DNA of 64,000 nt from positions 744,001 through 808,000 of the forward strand of contig CAVWAL010000023.1 of NCBI GenBank assembly GCA_963752935.1. Direction: 5' to 3'. The notes under the pieces were generated by a model. It did not search any database. It was not told where the DNA came from and was given only the letters and a program-made list of their open reading frames with translations. The translations under genes were made by a program, and so were the position numbers. Origin of the DNA: RI-153 sp963752935 (lineage in GTDB: Bacteria > Chloroflexota > Anaerolineae > Caldilineales > Caldilineaceae). Positions 54,326 to 63,514 of the stretch are shown here, piece by piece. Numbering within the stretch: the stretch's first letter is position 1; each line of letters begins with the position of its first letter.

Positions 54326-56617
54326 ATGTTATCTAGGAAAGCCGGAGTTGCTGGGTTCGGGCTACTTCTGCTACTAGCCGTTGTCCTGCTTGTTGGGTTG
54401 GCGGGCACTCCCCCAGTTGCCGCCCAAGATACCCAAGATCCCGCTGATGTGCTTGCCCTTGTGGCAGCTTCTGTCGAACCGGAGTCTTGTGTGATATGTC
54501 ACAAGGACGCTGGAGCCAAGCATCAAGCTGCCTATGACGAACTGTATCAGGATGGGGTCATTCAAGTTACCGATCTGGCCTACTCGTTCACTGCGCCCGA
54601 CACGAGCACAGTGACCTTTAAGATGACCAAGAACGGCGCTCCTTTTGACGCAAGACAGGCCGATTCGCTTGGGATCTATTTCACTCCCTATACTGATTCA
54701 AAGTTCCAATTCGAGCCTGCACAAGAAAGACTCTCGCTGCTTGGCAGCAAAGCCTACGACGGTGACGGTGGGTTTACAAGCACCATGACCGGCACCCTGG
54801 ATGTGACCGACGTACCCGGCATCATCGTGGTGTACGGCCGTGATGAGACAATCGGCACCATCCCCGGCACGCGTGTCGCTCAGAATAAATACCCATTTGC
54901 AGCTCTGCTCAAAACCGGATCCGGCGTTGATTACGTCTCTGCCGCCAACAATGACGGCTGCGAAAAATGTCATTCCGTGCCCTACCTGAAGCATGGCTAT
55001 ATCTACGGTCAGGTTGATCAGGATGCTTCAACTGACTTCTATACCTGCAAAGCCTGCCACCTGGACAACGGCGAAGGTGGTCACTTTGAATGGCAGCTTT
55101 TGGTCGATGATCCGGCGCTTGCGGCTGCGTTCCTCGCCGGTGAAACAGAGTTGACCGCAGATCAGGAAGCCCAATACGCTTACAAGACGACGTTGATGAA
55201 CGACGTGCATATGTCGCACGCCATGGAATTCCCCTATCCGCAGTCTATGTCAAACTGCGTCACCTGCCACGAAGGCAAACTCGACACCGTGCTGGCGGAT
55301 GCTAATTTCACGGCAGAGACCTGCAAGAGCTGCCATCCCATCACAGGTTCTGAAGAATATGGAACGGCTGCTCTGGCGCTGCAGACCATTGCACCGGCAG
55401 ATGCACATGAGCGTGTCGACTTGAGCTCGGACAACGACTGCTCCGATTGCCATGCGGCGGGCGAAAAGGCCCCAGGCCTCAGCGAAATTCACACCGGGTA
55501 TGACAAGGCGATCTATACCGCTGATGGAGTGAAATATTCTGAGGCTATTTCCGTCAGCATCGACAGCGCATCCTTCGATGGCGCCGTTCTCAACGTTAAG
55601 TTCAGCGCGACAGAGTCCACAGACCTGGCGGATCTCGATGTGGCCAATATTGCGCCAACCGTGTTGGTCGGTCTGTACGGCTATGACACCAAGGACTTCA
55701 TTATCGGCCCGCACGAAAGACTCATCGATGACACCGGTGATGGCGTTATCGACAACCAGGATAATCGAACCCTGGAAGCTACCGTTGGTGAAGAACACCC
55801 ACGGGTGACAACAGTAGCGGCCGAGGGCGGCAGTTGGGAAGTGAACGTCGATCTATCGACGTGGACCGATATGATCGCCGATGGTACCGTCAAACGAGTA
55901 GAAATCGGTGTCATGCCGGAACTGGTCAATGCCGACGGCGTAACCCTTGCCCTCAATGCGCCATCCAGAACCTTCGATCTTGGCGCCAATGCCTTTGCCG
56001 ATGACTTCTACAGCCCCATCGTCAAGGTGGTGGACGGTTGTAACAACTGCCACGAGGCGCTGGCAACCACCTTCCACTCGGCCGATCGGGGTGGGAACAT
56101 CACCGTCTGCCGCATGTGCCACATCACCAAGAGTGGTGGCTCGCATCTGGAAATGCAGTCGCGTTCGATTGATTCCTATGCGCATGCGATTCACTCCTTC
56201 CAGGCATTCGACATTGGCGATATCGACTTCGCCGATCCAGTGCAAGCAATGCACTATGATCATCACATCGAAATGCCATACCCCACGCATGGCATCTCGA
56301 ACTGCGAATCTTGCCACGTTGAGGGTACATACAACGTGCCGGATCAGACGAAATCGCTGCCGGGTATTCTTTCGGCGTCCGATCCCATCACCGGCTGGGA
56401 CAGAAACATCGGCAACGTCCCGTCCTATGTCACCGGCCCCGCGGCGCGAGCCTGTGGTGGATGTCACCGAGCAGAGCTGATCACCGAAGACGACGTCAAT
56501 GGACTGATCGCCTTCAATCAGCATACAAAGCAGGGTGGCTATCTGATCAAGGCCGGCGATGAGCCTGTGAGCACGCTCAACGCCGTGATCGACGCGATCA
56601 TGAGTATCTTCGAGTAA
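54326..56617 (+). CDS. OmcA/MtrC-type decahaem c-type cytochrome
   Basis: 763 residues from ATG 54326. A Sec signal (about 7-33, cleavage near VAAQ) has no lipobox. Ten CxxCH motifs bind haem c: CVICH (55), CEKCH (212), CKACH (240), CVTCH (311), CKSCH (332), CSDCH (371), CNNCH (571), CRMCH (594), CESCH (661), CGGCH (709). Six lie before and four after a haem-free beta region (about 385-560), the OmcA/MtrC plan of alternating haem and Greek-key domains. Such proteins move electrons to extracellular acceptors. No porin, NrfE/Ccm or partner cytochrome gene is nearby. Confidence 0.9.
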   Translation: MLSRKAGVAGFGLLLLLAVVLLVGLAGTPPVAAQDTQDPADVLALVAASVEPESCVICHKDAGAKHQAAYDELYQDGVIQVTDLAYSFTAPDTSTVTFKMTKNGAPFDARQADSLGIYFTPYTDSKFQFEPAQERLSLLGSKAYDGDGGFTSTMTGTLDVTDVPGIIVVYGRDETIGTIPGTRVAQNKYPFAALLKTGSGVDYVSAANNDGCEKCHSVPYLKHGYIYGQVDQDASTDFYTCKACHLDNGEGGHFEWQLLVDDPALAAAFLAGETELTADQEAQYAYKTTLMNDVHMSHAMEFPYPQSMSNCVTCHEGKLDTVLADANFTAETCKSCHPITGSEEYGTAALALQTIAPADAHERVDLSSDNDCSDCHAAGEKAPGLSEIHTGYDKAIYTADGVKYSEAISVSIDSASFDGAVLNVKFSATESTDLADLDVANIAPTVLVGLYGYDTKDFIIGPHERLIDDTGDGVIDNQDNRTLEATVGEEHPRVTTVAAEGGSWEVNVDLSTWTDMIADGTVKRVEIGVMPELVNADGVTLALNAPSRTFDLGANAFADDFYSPIVKVVDGCNNCHEALATTFHSADRGGNITVCRMCHITKSGGSHLEMQSRSIDSYAHAIHSFQAFDIGDIDFADPVQAMHYDHHIEMPYPTHGISNCESCHVEGTYNVPDQTKSLPGILSASDPITGWDRNIGNVPSYVTGPAARACGGCHRAELITEDDVNGLIAFNQHTKQGGYLIKAGDEPVSTLNAVIDAIMSIFE

Positions 56618-56650
56618 TCGAGGAAGACAAGGCAGGCTACGGCCCGCCTA

Positions 56651-56690
56651 CCATAAAAAAGGGCCTCCCGCGGGAGGCCCTTTTTTATGG
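56651..56690 (+). terminator. Intrinsic terminator after the cytochrome gene
   Basis: A perfect 40-bp palindrome: A-run, GGGCCTCCCG, CGGGAGGCCC, T-run. It can act in both directions. Confidence 0.93.
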
Positions 56691-56770
56691 TCAAAACTCA
56701 TGCTTATGTAAGAGCGCATGAGAAAAACCCGGTGCGCCTGCAGATCTACGTGCGCGCCCTTATCAGAATT

Positions 56771-56798
56771 TTTAGTCTTGACTAAATTATGTTATGAT
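56771..56798 (+). promoter_or_regulatory. Operator-like palindrome and extended -10 of the glycosyltransferase gene
   Basis: TTTAGTC (56771-56777), TT, GACTAAA (56780-56786) is a perfect 7-bp inverted repeat. Seven bases later comes TGTTATGAT (56790-56798), an extended -10. The palindrome overlaps the -35 position, so a MarR- or TetR-type repressor could act there. No regulator gene is adjacent. Confidence 0.6.
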
Positions 56799-56840
56799 AC
56801 CCGCCTAAATTGTGTGCTTATGGACAACTGGAGGTGGATC

Positions 56841-58049
56841 ATGACAAAGATTGCATATGTGGGCCTGCCCGCTCACGGACACACAAACCCAACGCTACCT
56901 GTGATGAAGGAATTGGTGGCACATGGTCACGAGGTGCTCTACTACAACGCCGAATCGTTTCGGGCCAAGTTGGCCCCCACAGGCGTCGATTTTCGAGCGC
57001 TGCCCGAGCCCATGCCCACGGAGCGCGAAGTGTCGGAGGCGCTGCATGAATTCATCAACGCACCACTCATGCTGGCGCGTATCAGCCGTCCACTGGCGAA
57101 ATTCTTGATCGACGAGTTCGGCCGCGAGCGCCCCGATCTGGTGATCTACGATTCGACGGCGATGTGGGGCTATATTGCCGCGCGTACCCATGGCATCGCC
57201 AACGCCTGCTTCGTCACCACATTTGTGCTGGACGGCTCACTGGGCGCGATGGGCTGGGCAACGCTTGCACGCTTTTTTTGGTCGGCTTTGCCCCACGTGC
57301 CCAAGTTACTACGCTGGCGGCGCAACATGGCCCAGGAATTCGGCAAAGAAAATGCCGGCGGCATCACTGAGTACGCCGACCTGAATATTGTCTTCACTTC
57401 ACACGAGTTTCACCCCGAAAACAAGCTGATCGATAAGCGCTTTCGCTTCGTGGGGCCCTCTATCGACGTGTCGACGCGCGATGGCGAGTTCCCTTTCGAG
57501 CAACTGAACGGCGACCCGAAAGTCTACATTTCGTTGGGGACGATCAACCATCTGGATTCGGCATTCTATCGGGCAGTCTTCGCGGCGTTTGCCGACTATC
57601 CGGCGCAGTTTGTGCTGTCGGTGGGCAAGCAGACTGAGATAGCGTCGCTGGGCGCGATTCCGCAGAACTTCATTGTGCGCAACTACGTCCCCCAATTGCA
57701 GATCCTGCAACGCGTGGATGCGTTTATTACGCATGGGGGCATGAACAGCGTACACGAGGGGCTTTACTACGGCGTGCCCGAGGTGGTGGTGCCGCATCAG
57801 TTGGAACAATTGCTCAACGGCAAACGCGTGGCGCAGACGCAGACCGGCATCTTGCTAGGTGACACGCGTCCATACGGGCGCGTATCACCTGAGGAGCTGC
57901 GACAGGCGCTCGATGCAGTGCTCAACCGGCCCCACTACCGCCAGAATGCCGGGCAAGTCGGGGAAACACTGCGGGCGGCCGGTGGATATCGAAAGGCCGT
58001 CGCCGCGATTGAGTCATTTGTCGGCCAATCCAGTGCGGTCTTTGCTTAA
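56841..58049 (+). CDS. MGT/UGT-type glycosyltransferase (GT1)
   Basis: 402 residues from ATG 56841 with GGAGG upstream. KIAYVGLPAHGHTNPTLPVMKELVAHGHEVLYYN is the acceptor-domain start; VYISLGTINHLDSAFYRAVF and FITHGGMNSVHEGLYYGVPEVVVPHQLEQ form the nucleotide-sugar site of GT1 enzymes (macrolide-inactivating MGT subfamily). It transfers a sugar from UDP- or TDP-sugar to a small lipophilic acceptor, possibly a drug. The palindromic operator-like site upstream fits inducible detoxification. Confidence 0.9.
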   Translation: MTKIAYVGLPAHGHTNPTLPVMKELVAHGHEVLYYNAESFRAKLAPTGVDFRALPEPMPTEREVSEALHEFINAPLMLARISRPLAKFLIDEFGRERPDLVIYDSTAMWGYIAARTHGIANACFVTTFVLDGSLGAMGWATLARFFWSALPHVPKLLRWRRNMAQEFGKENAGGITEYADLNIVFTSHEFHPENKLIDKRFRFVGPSIDVSTRDGEFPFEQLNGDPKVYISLGTINHLDSAFYRAVFAAFADYPAQFVLSVGKQTEIASLGAIPQNFIVRNYVPQLQILQRVDAFITHGGMNSVHEGLYYGVPEVVVPHQLEQLLNGKRVAQTQTGILLGDTRPYGRVSPEELRQALDAVLNRPHYRQNAGQVGETLRAAGGYRKAVAAIESFVGQSSAVFA

Positions 58050-58064
58050 CAGGGTGTTTGCGTT

Positions 58065-59501
58065 TTAATCTCCTGTGTAGCTGAAGACGAGGATGGCGCC
58101 GGGATGGTCGACGGTGTTCGTGGGCAGGCCCGCTGGATCCTGGGTGTTGCCGCCGCTGTCGGTGATGACATAGAAGGTGCGGTGATCAGGCCCGATGGCC
58201 AGATCGCGATAGCGGTCTGTGCTGCCGAAGAGGGGAATGGGATCGCCGTCGATGCTGTCGCCATCCGTGCTGAGGGGAAGACGATAGATTGTGCCTGTTT
58301 TGAGGGCGGCTACCAGCAGAGAGTCGCCCCAACCGGGTATGCCATCCTCTGCGGCGGCGTAGTAATCCATCCCCGACGGTGCAACCGTGGGCCAGCAAAT
58401 GTAGTAGCTGCGACGACAGGCCGGGTTCTGGAAGTTGTAGCTATCGGGCACGGTGCCGAAGGTGAGCAGCGGCGGTGTAAACGATTCAGTCCAGGCGCTC
58501 TCCTCTTGTTGCGGCACGGCGTCGGGGATCTCGTAGTCGCTGAAGGTCAGGGATGAACAAGGCAGCGTGGCGTCGGACCATTCGGCGTAGACGTAGGCCT
58601 TGTCGTCCTGATAGCCGGCGACGTAGGGCCAGCCGAAGTTCTGCCCGGCTTCGATGCGGTTGATCTCGTCGTCGGTCTTCGGTCCATGTTCGGTGGCGTA
58701 GAGCTGTCCTCCACCGGTGGCCAACCCTTGTGGGTTGCGATGACCGACGGTGTAGACGTGACTGCGCACGCCGTCCCATTCGGGGTTGTCGGCGGGGATG
58801 GAACCGTCCACGTCGATGCGCAGGATCTTGCCCACATAGTTGCGCCAGTCTTCGTCCGCCACTTCGTCGGCGCCGGGCAGCGTCTGCGCGTCGCTGGGCA
58901 AACAATAGTTGGCCAGGTTGTTGGCCCCAAGATCGCCCATGCTGTAGTAGAGTTTGCCATCGGGGCCGAAGATCAGGCGACCGCCGTTGTGATCGGTACC
59001 GGCGGGCAGACCGTTGAGGATATCGACGGGATCGATCAACTTCTGAGTGGTGGAATCGTAGGTATAGCGCCGAATCTTGACGCTGGCGCCATCGTCGCCG
59101 TAGTGGCTGTAGGCAACGTAGACATAGTCATTCCCCGTGCCCTGGAGCAGTTCGGGGTGCAGCGCCATACCCTGCAAGCCTGCCTGCCCATCGCGGAAGG
59201 TGACCTCGTCGATGGTGACTGCGGGATCTATCTTGCCGCTTTCAGGATCAACGCGCAGCACGCGCTGTCCTGTGCGCTCGGTAACCCACAGATAATCATC
59301 CGGTCCATACACAATCTCCCACGGGCTGGCCAGCCCGGTGGTGAGGACAGACATCGCGAAGGATGCTTCGCCCGAAGACGGTGCGGCGGGTTGGCTGACG
59401 GTCGCCGGAGAGGTGGCCGGGCCGGCGGTGCTCGCTGTACAGGCAGCGACGAGCAGGGTGAACAACAAAAGAATTAACGTGCGGTGTGTACTGTAGATCA
59501 T
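58065..59501 (-). CDS. PQQ-dependent sugar dehydrogenase-like (GSDH) lipoprotein
   Basis: 478 residues from ATG 59501 (AAGGA upstream). Lipoprotein signal LILLLFTLLVAAC. Beta-propeller motifs: TGLASPWEIVYGPDDYLWVTERTGQRVLRVD, GLQGMALHPELLQGTGNDYVYVAYS, DHNGGRLIFGPDGKLYYSMGD, GHRNPQGLA and EHGPKTDDEINRIEAGQNFGWPYV, as in soluble glucose/sorbosone dehydrogenases with PQQ and Ca2+. It acts outside the membrane. Whether PQQ is made is not shown here. Confidence 0.9.
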   Translation of the reverse strand: MIYSTHRTLILLLFTLLVAACTASTAGPATSPATVSQPAAPSSGEASFAMSVLTTGLASPWEIVYGPDDYLWVTERTGQRVLRVDPESGKIDPAVTIDEVTFRDGQAGLQGMALHPELLQGTGNDYVYVAYSHYGDDGASVKIRRYTYDSTTQKLIDPVDILNGLPAGTDHNGGRLIFGPDGKLYYSMGDLGANNLANYCLPSDAQTLPGADEVADEDWRNYVGKILRIDVDGSIPADNPEWDGVRSHVYTVGHRNPQGLATGGGQLYATEHGPKTDDEINRIEAGQNFGWPYVAGYQDDKAYVYAEWSDATLPCSSLTFSDYEIPDAVPQQEESAWTESFTPPLLTFGTVPDSYNFQNPACRRSYYICWPTVAPSGMDYYAAAEDGIPGWGDSLLVAALKTGTIYRLPLSTDGDSIDGDPIPLFGSTDRYRDLAIGPDHRTFYVITDSGGNTQDPAGLPTNTVDHPGAILVFSYTGD

Positions 59502-59529
59502 GGGGGAATTCCTTTCGGGATGCGGTATG

Positions 59530-59859
59530 TTACCAATCCCCTGCATAGCGAGTGCTGTAGGGCGTTACCTGCTGGTTGAGCAACGCCCACTGGATCTCGA
59601 CGAGTTGACGCATGTGAAGCAGATCATGGGCGACCCAGGCGGCGAAGATATCCCCGGCACAGATAGGGCCAAAGGGCGCTTGATAGGCACTCTCCCAGTC
59701 GGGTGCGGGCAGTGCGTTGAGCCAGCTCCCCGAACGGCGGCGCAGGGCCAGAAAGCGCTGTAGCGACTCGTCGAGAGACCAAAGAAACCCATCTGTGACC
59801 ATGCCGGGGTGTTGAACCTGGCCCTTAACGGTTGACGTTGCTTGAGGCGCAATGCCCAT
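59530..59859 (-). pseudogene. N-truncated DinB-family protein
   Basis: The 109-residue frame contains only the second half of a DinB_2 four-helix bundle: ESLQRFLALRRRSGSWLNALPAPDWESAYQ and WVAHDLLHMRQLVEIQWAL with the conserved H-D-x-x-H. The first two helices, including the first metal-binding His, are not found in any upstream frame. It ends 28 bases before the sugar dehydrogenase gene; a sequence error is possible. Confidence 0.5.
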
Positions 59860-60170
59860 TGTAGCCTAGATGGGGCTATTGGTCATAGCACAAGCCCACC
59901 TTCAGGATCACCGCCGATAGATATCATCTGGTGCGACAGTCGAGAGTCTGCTGCTTCCAATACGCATCAGGCAGGTATTGTAAATTAGGGATCGATGATC
60001 TACCATTACAGACTCACGCCCACACACCAAGGGGACGGTGACATACGTGTCACTCAAGTTGGGCGTGCGCTGTAGCGTTTGGTTGATTCCGTCGGCCCCT
60101 GGAACACGAACCAAACCGAATTTCAGGATCGATTCTTTATCACCCTATCGTTGAAGTAGAGATACCGCTT
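59860..60170. other. Intergenic stretch without recognised features
   Basis: 311 bases between the DinB remnant and the Nudix gene. I see no gene, strong hairpin or promoter pair; only a promoter for the Nudix gene is expected. Confidence 0.4.
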
Positions 60171-60974
60171 ATGCAACTGCTCGAACATACAGTCAATCGC
60201 TTTAACGGCGTTGTCATCGATGCGCAGGCCCTACTGCGCGAACCGGATGACTTCGCCGCCGCTCTCACTTATTCGGTGGCTCACTGGCAGGCAGAAGGAC
60301 GCCAGTTGATCTGGCTGGAGATCCCATTGCAGCGTGCCGCATTGATCGCGGCGGCGGCGGCAGCCGGCTTTACCTTCCATCACAGCCAGGCACACTATAC
60401 GATGATGGTGCTCCAGTTGCTGCCTACTGCCCTGGTGCCGGGCTATGCCACCCATTACATTGGCGTCGGCGGCGTGGTGATCAACGATGAGCGCGAATTG
60501 CTTGTCGTCTCTGAACTACACCGAAACTCGGCGCGACCCTACTACAAGCTGCCGGGCGGCGCCTTACACCCCGGCGAACACCTGGCCGAGGCGGCCGTGC
60601 GCGAGGTGATGGAAGAGACAGGCGTAGAAACAAAGTTCGACTCTCTTGTCTGCTTCCGACATTGGCATGGCTACCGCTATGGGCGATCCGACATTTATTT
60701 CGTGGCACGGTTGACCCCATTGAGCAAAGCGATTACCAAGCAGGACGATGAGATCGATGATTGCTTGTGGATGCCGGTTGAAGAATATCTCAACCACGAT
60801 CTTGTGGGTGCGTTTAACCGCGAGATCGTACGCTCGGCGCTAGAGTCACCGGGGGTCGTACAGTCATGGATCGATGGCTACGAAGACCCTGCCACCCGTG
60901 AGTTCTTCTTCCCGCCGAACATTGCCCATCTGCACCCGTCTGTTCCGCCCATTACGCCCAAAACCTCTGCGTAG
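60171..60974 (+). CDS. Nudix hydrolase with pre-Nudix domain (NUDT6-like)
   Basis: 267 residues. The Nudix box is complete near residues 129-151 (GGALHPGEHLAEAAVREVMEETG: G-x5-E-x7-R-E-x2-E-E-x-G). The first 85 residues, with LIWLEIPLQRAALIAAAAAAGFTFHH, match the pre-Nudix domain of NUDT6 and plant Nudix proteins. YATHYIGVGGVVINDERELLVVSE precedes the box. Cytosolic hydrolysis of an X-linked nucleoside diphosphate; substrate unknown. Confidence 0.92.
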   Translation: MQLLEHTVNRFNGVVIDAQALLREPDDFAAALTYSVAHWQAEGRQLIWLEIPLQRAALIAAAAAAGFTFHHSQAHYTMMVLQLLPTALVPGYATHYIGVGGVVINDERELLVVSELHRNSARPYYKLPGGALHPGEHLAEAAVREVMEETGVETKFDSLVCFRHWHGYRYGRSDIYFVARLTPLSKAITKQDDEIDDCLWMPVEEYLNHDLVGAFNREIVRSALESPGVVQSWIDGYEDPATREFFFPPNIAHLHPSVPPITPKTSA

Positions 60975-61082
60975 CGGCTGTGCGCGTTGTTGCGATTAGC
61001 CTATGCATTTAGTAAGGTCTATATCGTCTGCTATACCTTTGGAACATATCTTCCTTCATACCCCATTTGCCTATGTTAGGAT

Positions 61083-62201
61083 GTGTTTGTGCAAAATAAT
61101 GATACTGTTGAACGAGAACTCAAGTTTAATTTGCCCTACATCAGCGCAGCCCTACCGGGCATCGGCGGTCAATTGCGATCTTCCCCGGAGCAATTCGTCG
61201 TCGAAGAGTTGCCGCTTTACGATCCCATCGGTGAAGGACAGCATCTTTACGTCAACCTGACAAAACAGGAATTGACGACGCGTGAAGTACAAAAACAACT
61301 GGCCAGTCTCTTCAAACTCTCGATGGACGATATTGGGTTTGCCGGAATGAAGGATAAGTATGCGCGCACGACGCAGACCTTCAGCCTCAATATTGGATTT
61401 GTAGAAGGTACGGTTGTTGACGAAGCAGCCAAACGAATTGAAGAACATCTACCGGTGACCGTACACTGGGTGAAGTTGCACCGCAACAAACTAAAAGTGG
61501 GGCATCTGCTAGGCAACCGCTTTTCGATTCGAGTGACCGATCTGGCCATTCCCGGCCAGGAAGCGCTAGAGCGTGCCCAGGCAATTATCGACCACATTCA
61601 GCTTCATGGGCTGCCCAATTTCTACGGTCCTCAGCGTTTGGGGCACCAGGGATCGAACGTCTACCGAGGATTCGAACTGTTGACAGGTCGACGGACAGTC
61701 CGAGATCGATGGTTGCGCGATCTACTGCGCGCCAGTGTCCAGAGTTATATGTGCAATCGCTACCTCACAGAACGTGTCGAACGAGGGCTGTTTGATCAGA
61801 TCATCCTGGGCGATGTGGCCAAGAAGTACGATACCGGTGGTCTTTTTGAAGTGGAAGATGTGGCGGCGGAGCAACCTCGCTACGAACGCAAAGAGATCAG
61901 TTTTACGGCGCCTATCTATGGTCCTAAAATGTGGATCACGAAGGGTGATGCAGGCGCCTTGGAAAGCGCGGTACTGGATGAATCAGGGCTGAGCATGGAT
62001 GATCTACACAAGGCCCGCATGACAGGAACACGTCGCATGGGGCGGCTCATCTTCAGTGATCTACAGGTAAAAGCGCAGGATGATGGCCTGGACGTCACCT
62101 TTTCGTTGCCCAAAGGCGCCTTCGCCACGGTTGTCTTGCGTGAAATTATGAAAACAGATGATGATGCGCTGGCATCTATTCCGGCAGACGACAGTGATTA
62201 G
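61083..62201 (+). CDS. truD: tRNA pseudouridine synthase D
   Basis: 372 residues from GTG 61083; GTG 61089 is better spaced from TTAGGA at 61075-61080 and may be the true start. The N-terminal EQFVVEELPLYDPIGEGQHLYVNLTK, catalytic GFAGMKDKYARTTQ (Asp of K-D), NFYGPQRLGHQGSN and the inserted TRUD domain are as in TruD, which makes pseudouridine 13 in tRNA. The C-terminus has a short acidic tail. Confidence 0.92.
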   Translation: MFVQNNDTVERELKFNLPYISAALPGIGGQLRSSPEQFVVEELPLYDPIGEGQHLYVNLTKQELTTREVQKQLASLFKLSMDDIGFAGMKDKYARTTQTFSLNIGFVEGTVVDEAAKRIEEHLPVTVHWVKLHRNKLKVGHLLGNRFSIRVTDLAIPGQEALERAQAIIDHIQLHGLPNFYGPQRLGHQGSNVYRGFELLTGRRTVRDRWLRDLLRASVQSYMCNRYLTERVERGLFDQIILGDVAKKYDTGGLFEVEDVAAEQPRYERKEISFTAPIYGPKMWITKGDAGALESAVLDESGLSMDDLHKARMTGTRRMGRLIFSDLQVKAQDDGLDVTFSLPKGAFATVVLREIMKTDDDALASIPADDSD

Positions 62202-62281
62202 CAAATCGCGGCGGAAGTATGCCGGCACTTTTTACCAGTGGTACAGACGTCATATTTCTGCTGTGGTATTTACGCCGCAAT
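62201..62281 (+). repeat. MITE-like 81-bp repeat, copy B
   Basis: Starts in the stop codon of truD (TAG then CAAATC) and ends at CGCCGCAAT. It matches copy C (29423-29503, reverse complement) over its full length, including terminal inverted repeats, and copy A (38891-38965). Confidence 0.75.
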
Positions 62282-62309
62282 GGATTAGAGAAGGACTGTA
62301 AGCGTACGC

Positions 62310-63035
62310 ATGGCAAAGCACTCATTTGGCGGCTACCGTCGCCATGACCGAGAACAACGGGTTTCTTCTATGGAAATGCCTCTCTTCCCGCTTGGCCTTG
62401 TCCTCTTTCCGGGGATGATGTTGCCGCTACATATTTTCGAGCCGCGATACCGTGAGATGATCAATCGCTGTATCAATGAAGAGTTGCCATTTGGTGTGGT
62501 CTTAATCAAAGATGGCAAAGAAGTCGGGGAAACTGCGGCTCCCTACGAGATCGGCACGGCAGCGCGTATTACTCGTGTTGACCGCAAGCCTGACGGGCGT
62601 ATGGATCTGGTGGCAGTTGGCACACGTCGATTCCGCATCGAACAGTTGAAACAAAACCGATCCTATTTGACGGCAGATGTAAGTCACTATCCTGTATTTA
62701 ACGGTGATACTCGGCTGGCGATGGAACAGGCGCAACGGGTGCGCCCCAAGATTATCCGTTATGTGGACCTGTTAACTCAAGCCACCGGCGTGCAGTTGCA
62801 ATTGGATCAATTACCCGACGATCCAACCAGCCTGGCCTTTCTCACCGCCATTGCCCTTCAGATCAAACCGGAAGACAAACAGAAGATTCTTTCGTTGGCG
62901 GGCGTCCCCGAAATGCTCGATATGGGGAATTATATGCTTGGGCGCGAGTTACAACTGCTCAAACATATGATCGAGACACAACCGGTGGTGGAAGCACTCA
63001 CCAGTGGACCAACAGGGCATCTTTTCGATAACTGA
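62310..63035 (+). CDS. LON N-terminal (substrate-binding) domain protein
   Basis: 241 residues from ATG 62310; an ATG at 62370 (MEMPLFPLGLVLFPGMMLPLHIFEPRYREMI) starts exactly at the conserved domain and may be the true start. ELPFGVVLIKDGKEVG, YEIGTAARITRV and MDLVAVGTRRFRI follow the stand-alone Lon N-domain family, which lacks the ATPase and protease parts. Probably an adaptor or regulator in protein turnover; role not established. Confidence 0.9.
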   Translation: MAKHSFGGYRRHDREQRVSSMEMPLFPLGLVLFPGMMLPLHIFEPRYREMINRCINEELPFGVVLIKDGKEVGETAAPYEIGTAARITRVDRKPDGRMDLVAVGTRRFRIEQLKQNRSYLTADVSHYPVFNGDTRLAMEQAQRVRPKIIRYVDLLTQATGVQLQLDQLPDDPTSLAFLTAIALQIKPEDKQKILSLAGVPEMLDMGNYMLGRELQLLKHMIETQPVVEALTSGPTGHLFDN

Positions 63036-63077
63036 TCTGCCTGTCTGCGCGGAGGCGATATCCCGATTTCTGTAAAT

Positions 63078-63106
63078 TTGCAGCACCGCCCCGCTCATGG
63101 TATACT
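63078..63106 (+). promoter_or_regulatory. Promoter of the tRNA-Val gene
   Basis: TTGCAG (63078-63083), exactly 17 bases, TATACT (63101-63106). The first base of the tRNA is 13 bases beyond the -10, so the leader is about 6 bases. Confidence 0.8.
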
Positions 63107-63118
63107 CGATCTTGTCGC

Positions 63119-63195
<77 letters not shown>

Positions 63196-63229
63196 CTGTC
63201 CCTCTCCAGTTGGAGAGGGAATTTTATCC

Positions 63230-63480
63230 AATATCAAACGCGTTGATCAGGACGAGTACGGAGAGTTGCGTACCTTCAGAGAGCAGTGGTCATAGGCTGA
63301 GAGCCGCTGCGGTACACGCTTCGGAAAACCACCTGAAAGTGATGAGCGGAACCGCTGCGGCGCACTATGTTCATCCGGTTGGCCCCGTTACAGGCCCCCG
63401 AGCGACTTGACCGCATTGCGTGCAAGTAAGATGGGTGGAACCGCGAGAGACTCTCGTCCCATATGGGGCGGGAGTTTTTG
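63230..63480 (+). promoter_or_regulatory. T-box riboswitch with intrinsic terminator
   Basis: The T-box core GGGTGGAACCGCG is at 63433-63445. Stem I has the AGTA loop-E strand (63255-63258), the distal AGAGAG and GGCTGAGAG loops (63279-63304), and on the return strand GGAAA then ACC then A (63323-63331), followed by a helix with TCAGG. By alignment with the glyQS T-box the specifier is ACC (Thr). The terminator pairs 63450-63460 with 63465-63475 and is followed by T-run 63475-63479. TGGA in the bulge predicts a tRNA with discriminator U, so the adjacent tRNA-Val (A) is not the ligand. Confidence 0.88.
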
Positions 63481-63514
63481 CATTTTCGCAACCAAGAACG
63501 GAACAACGAATCTC

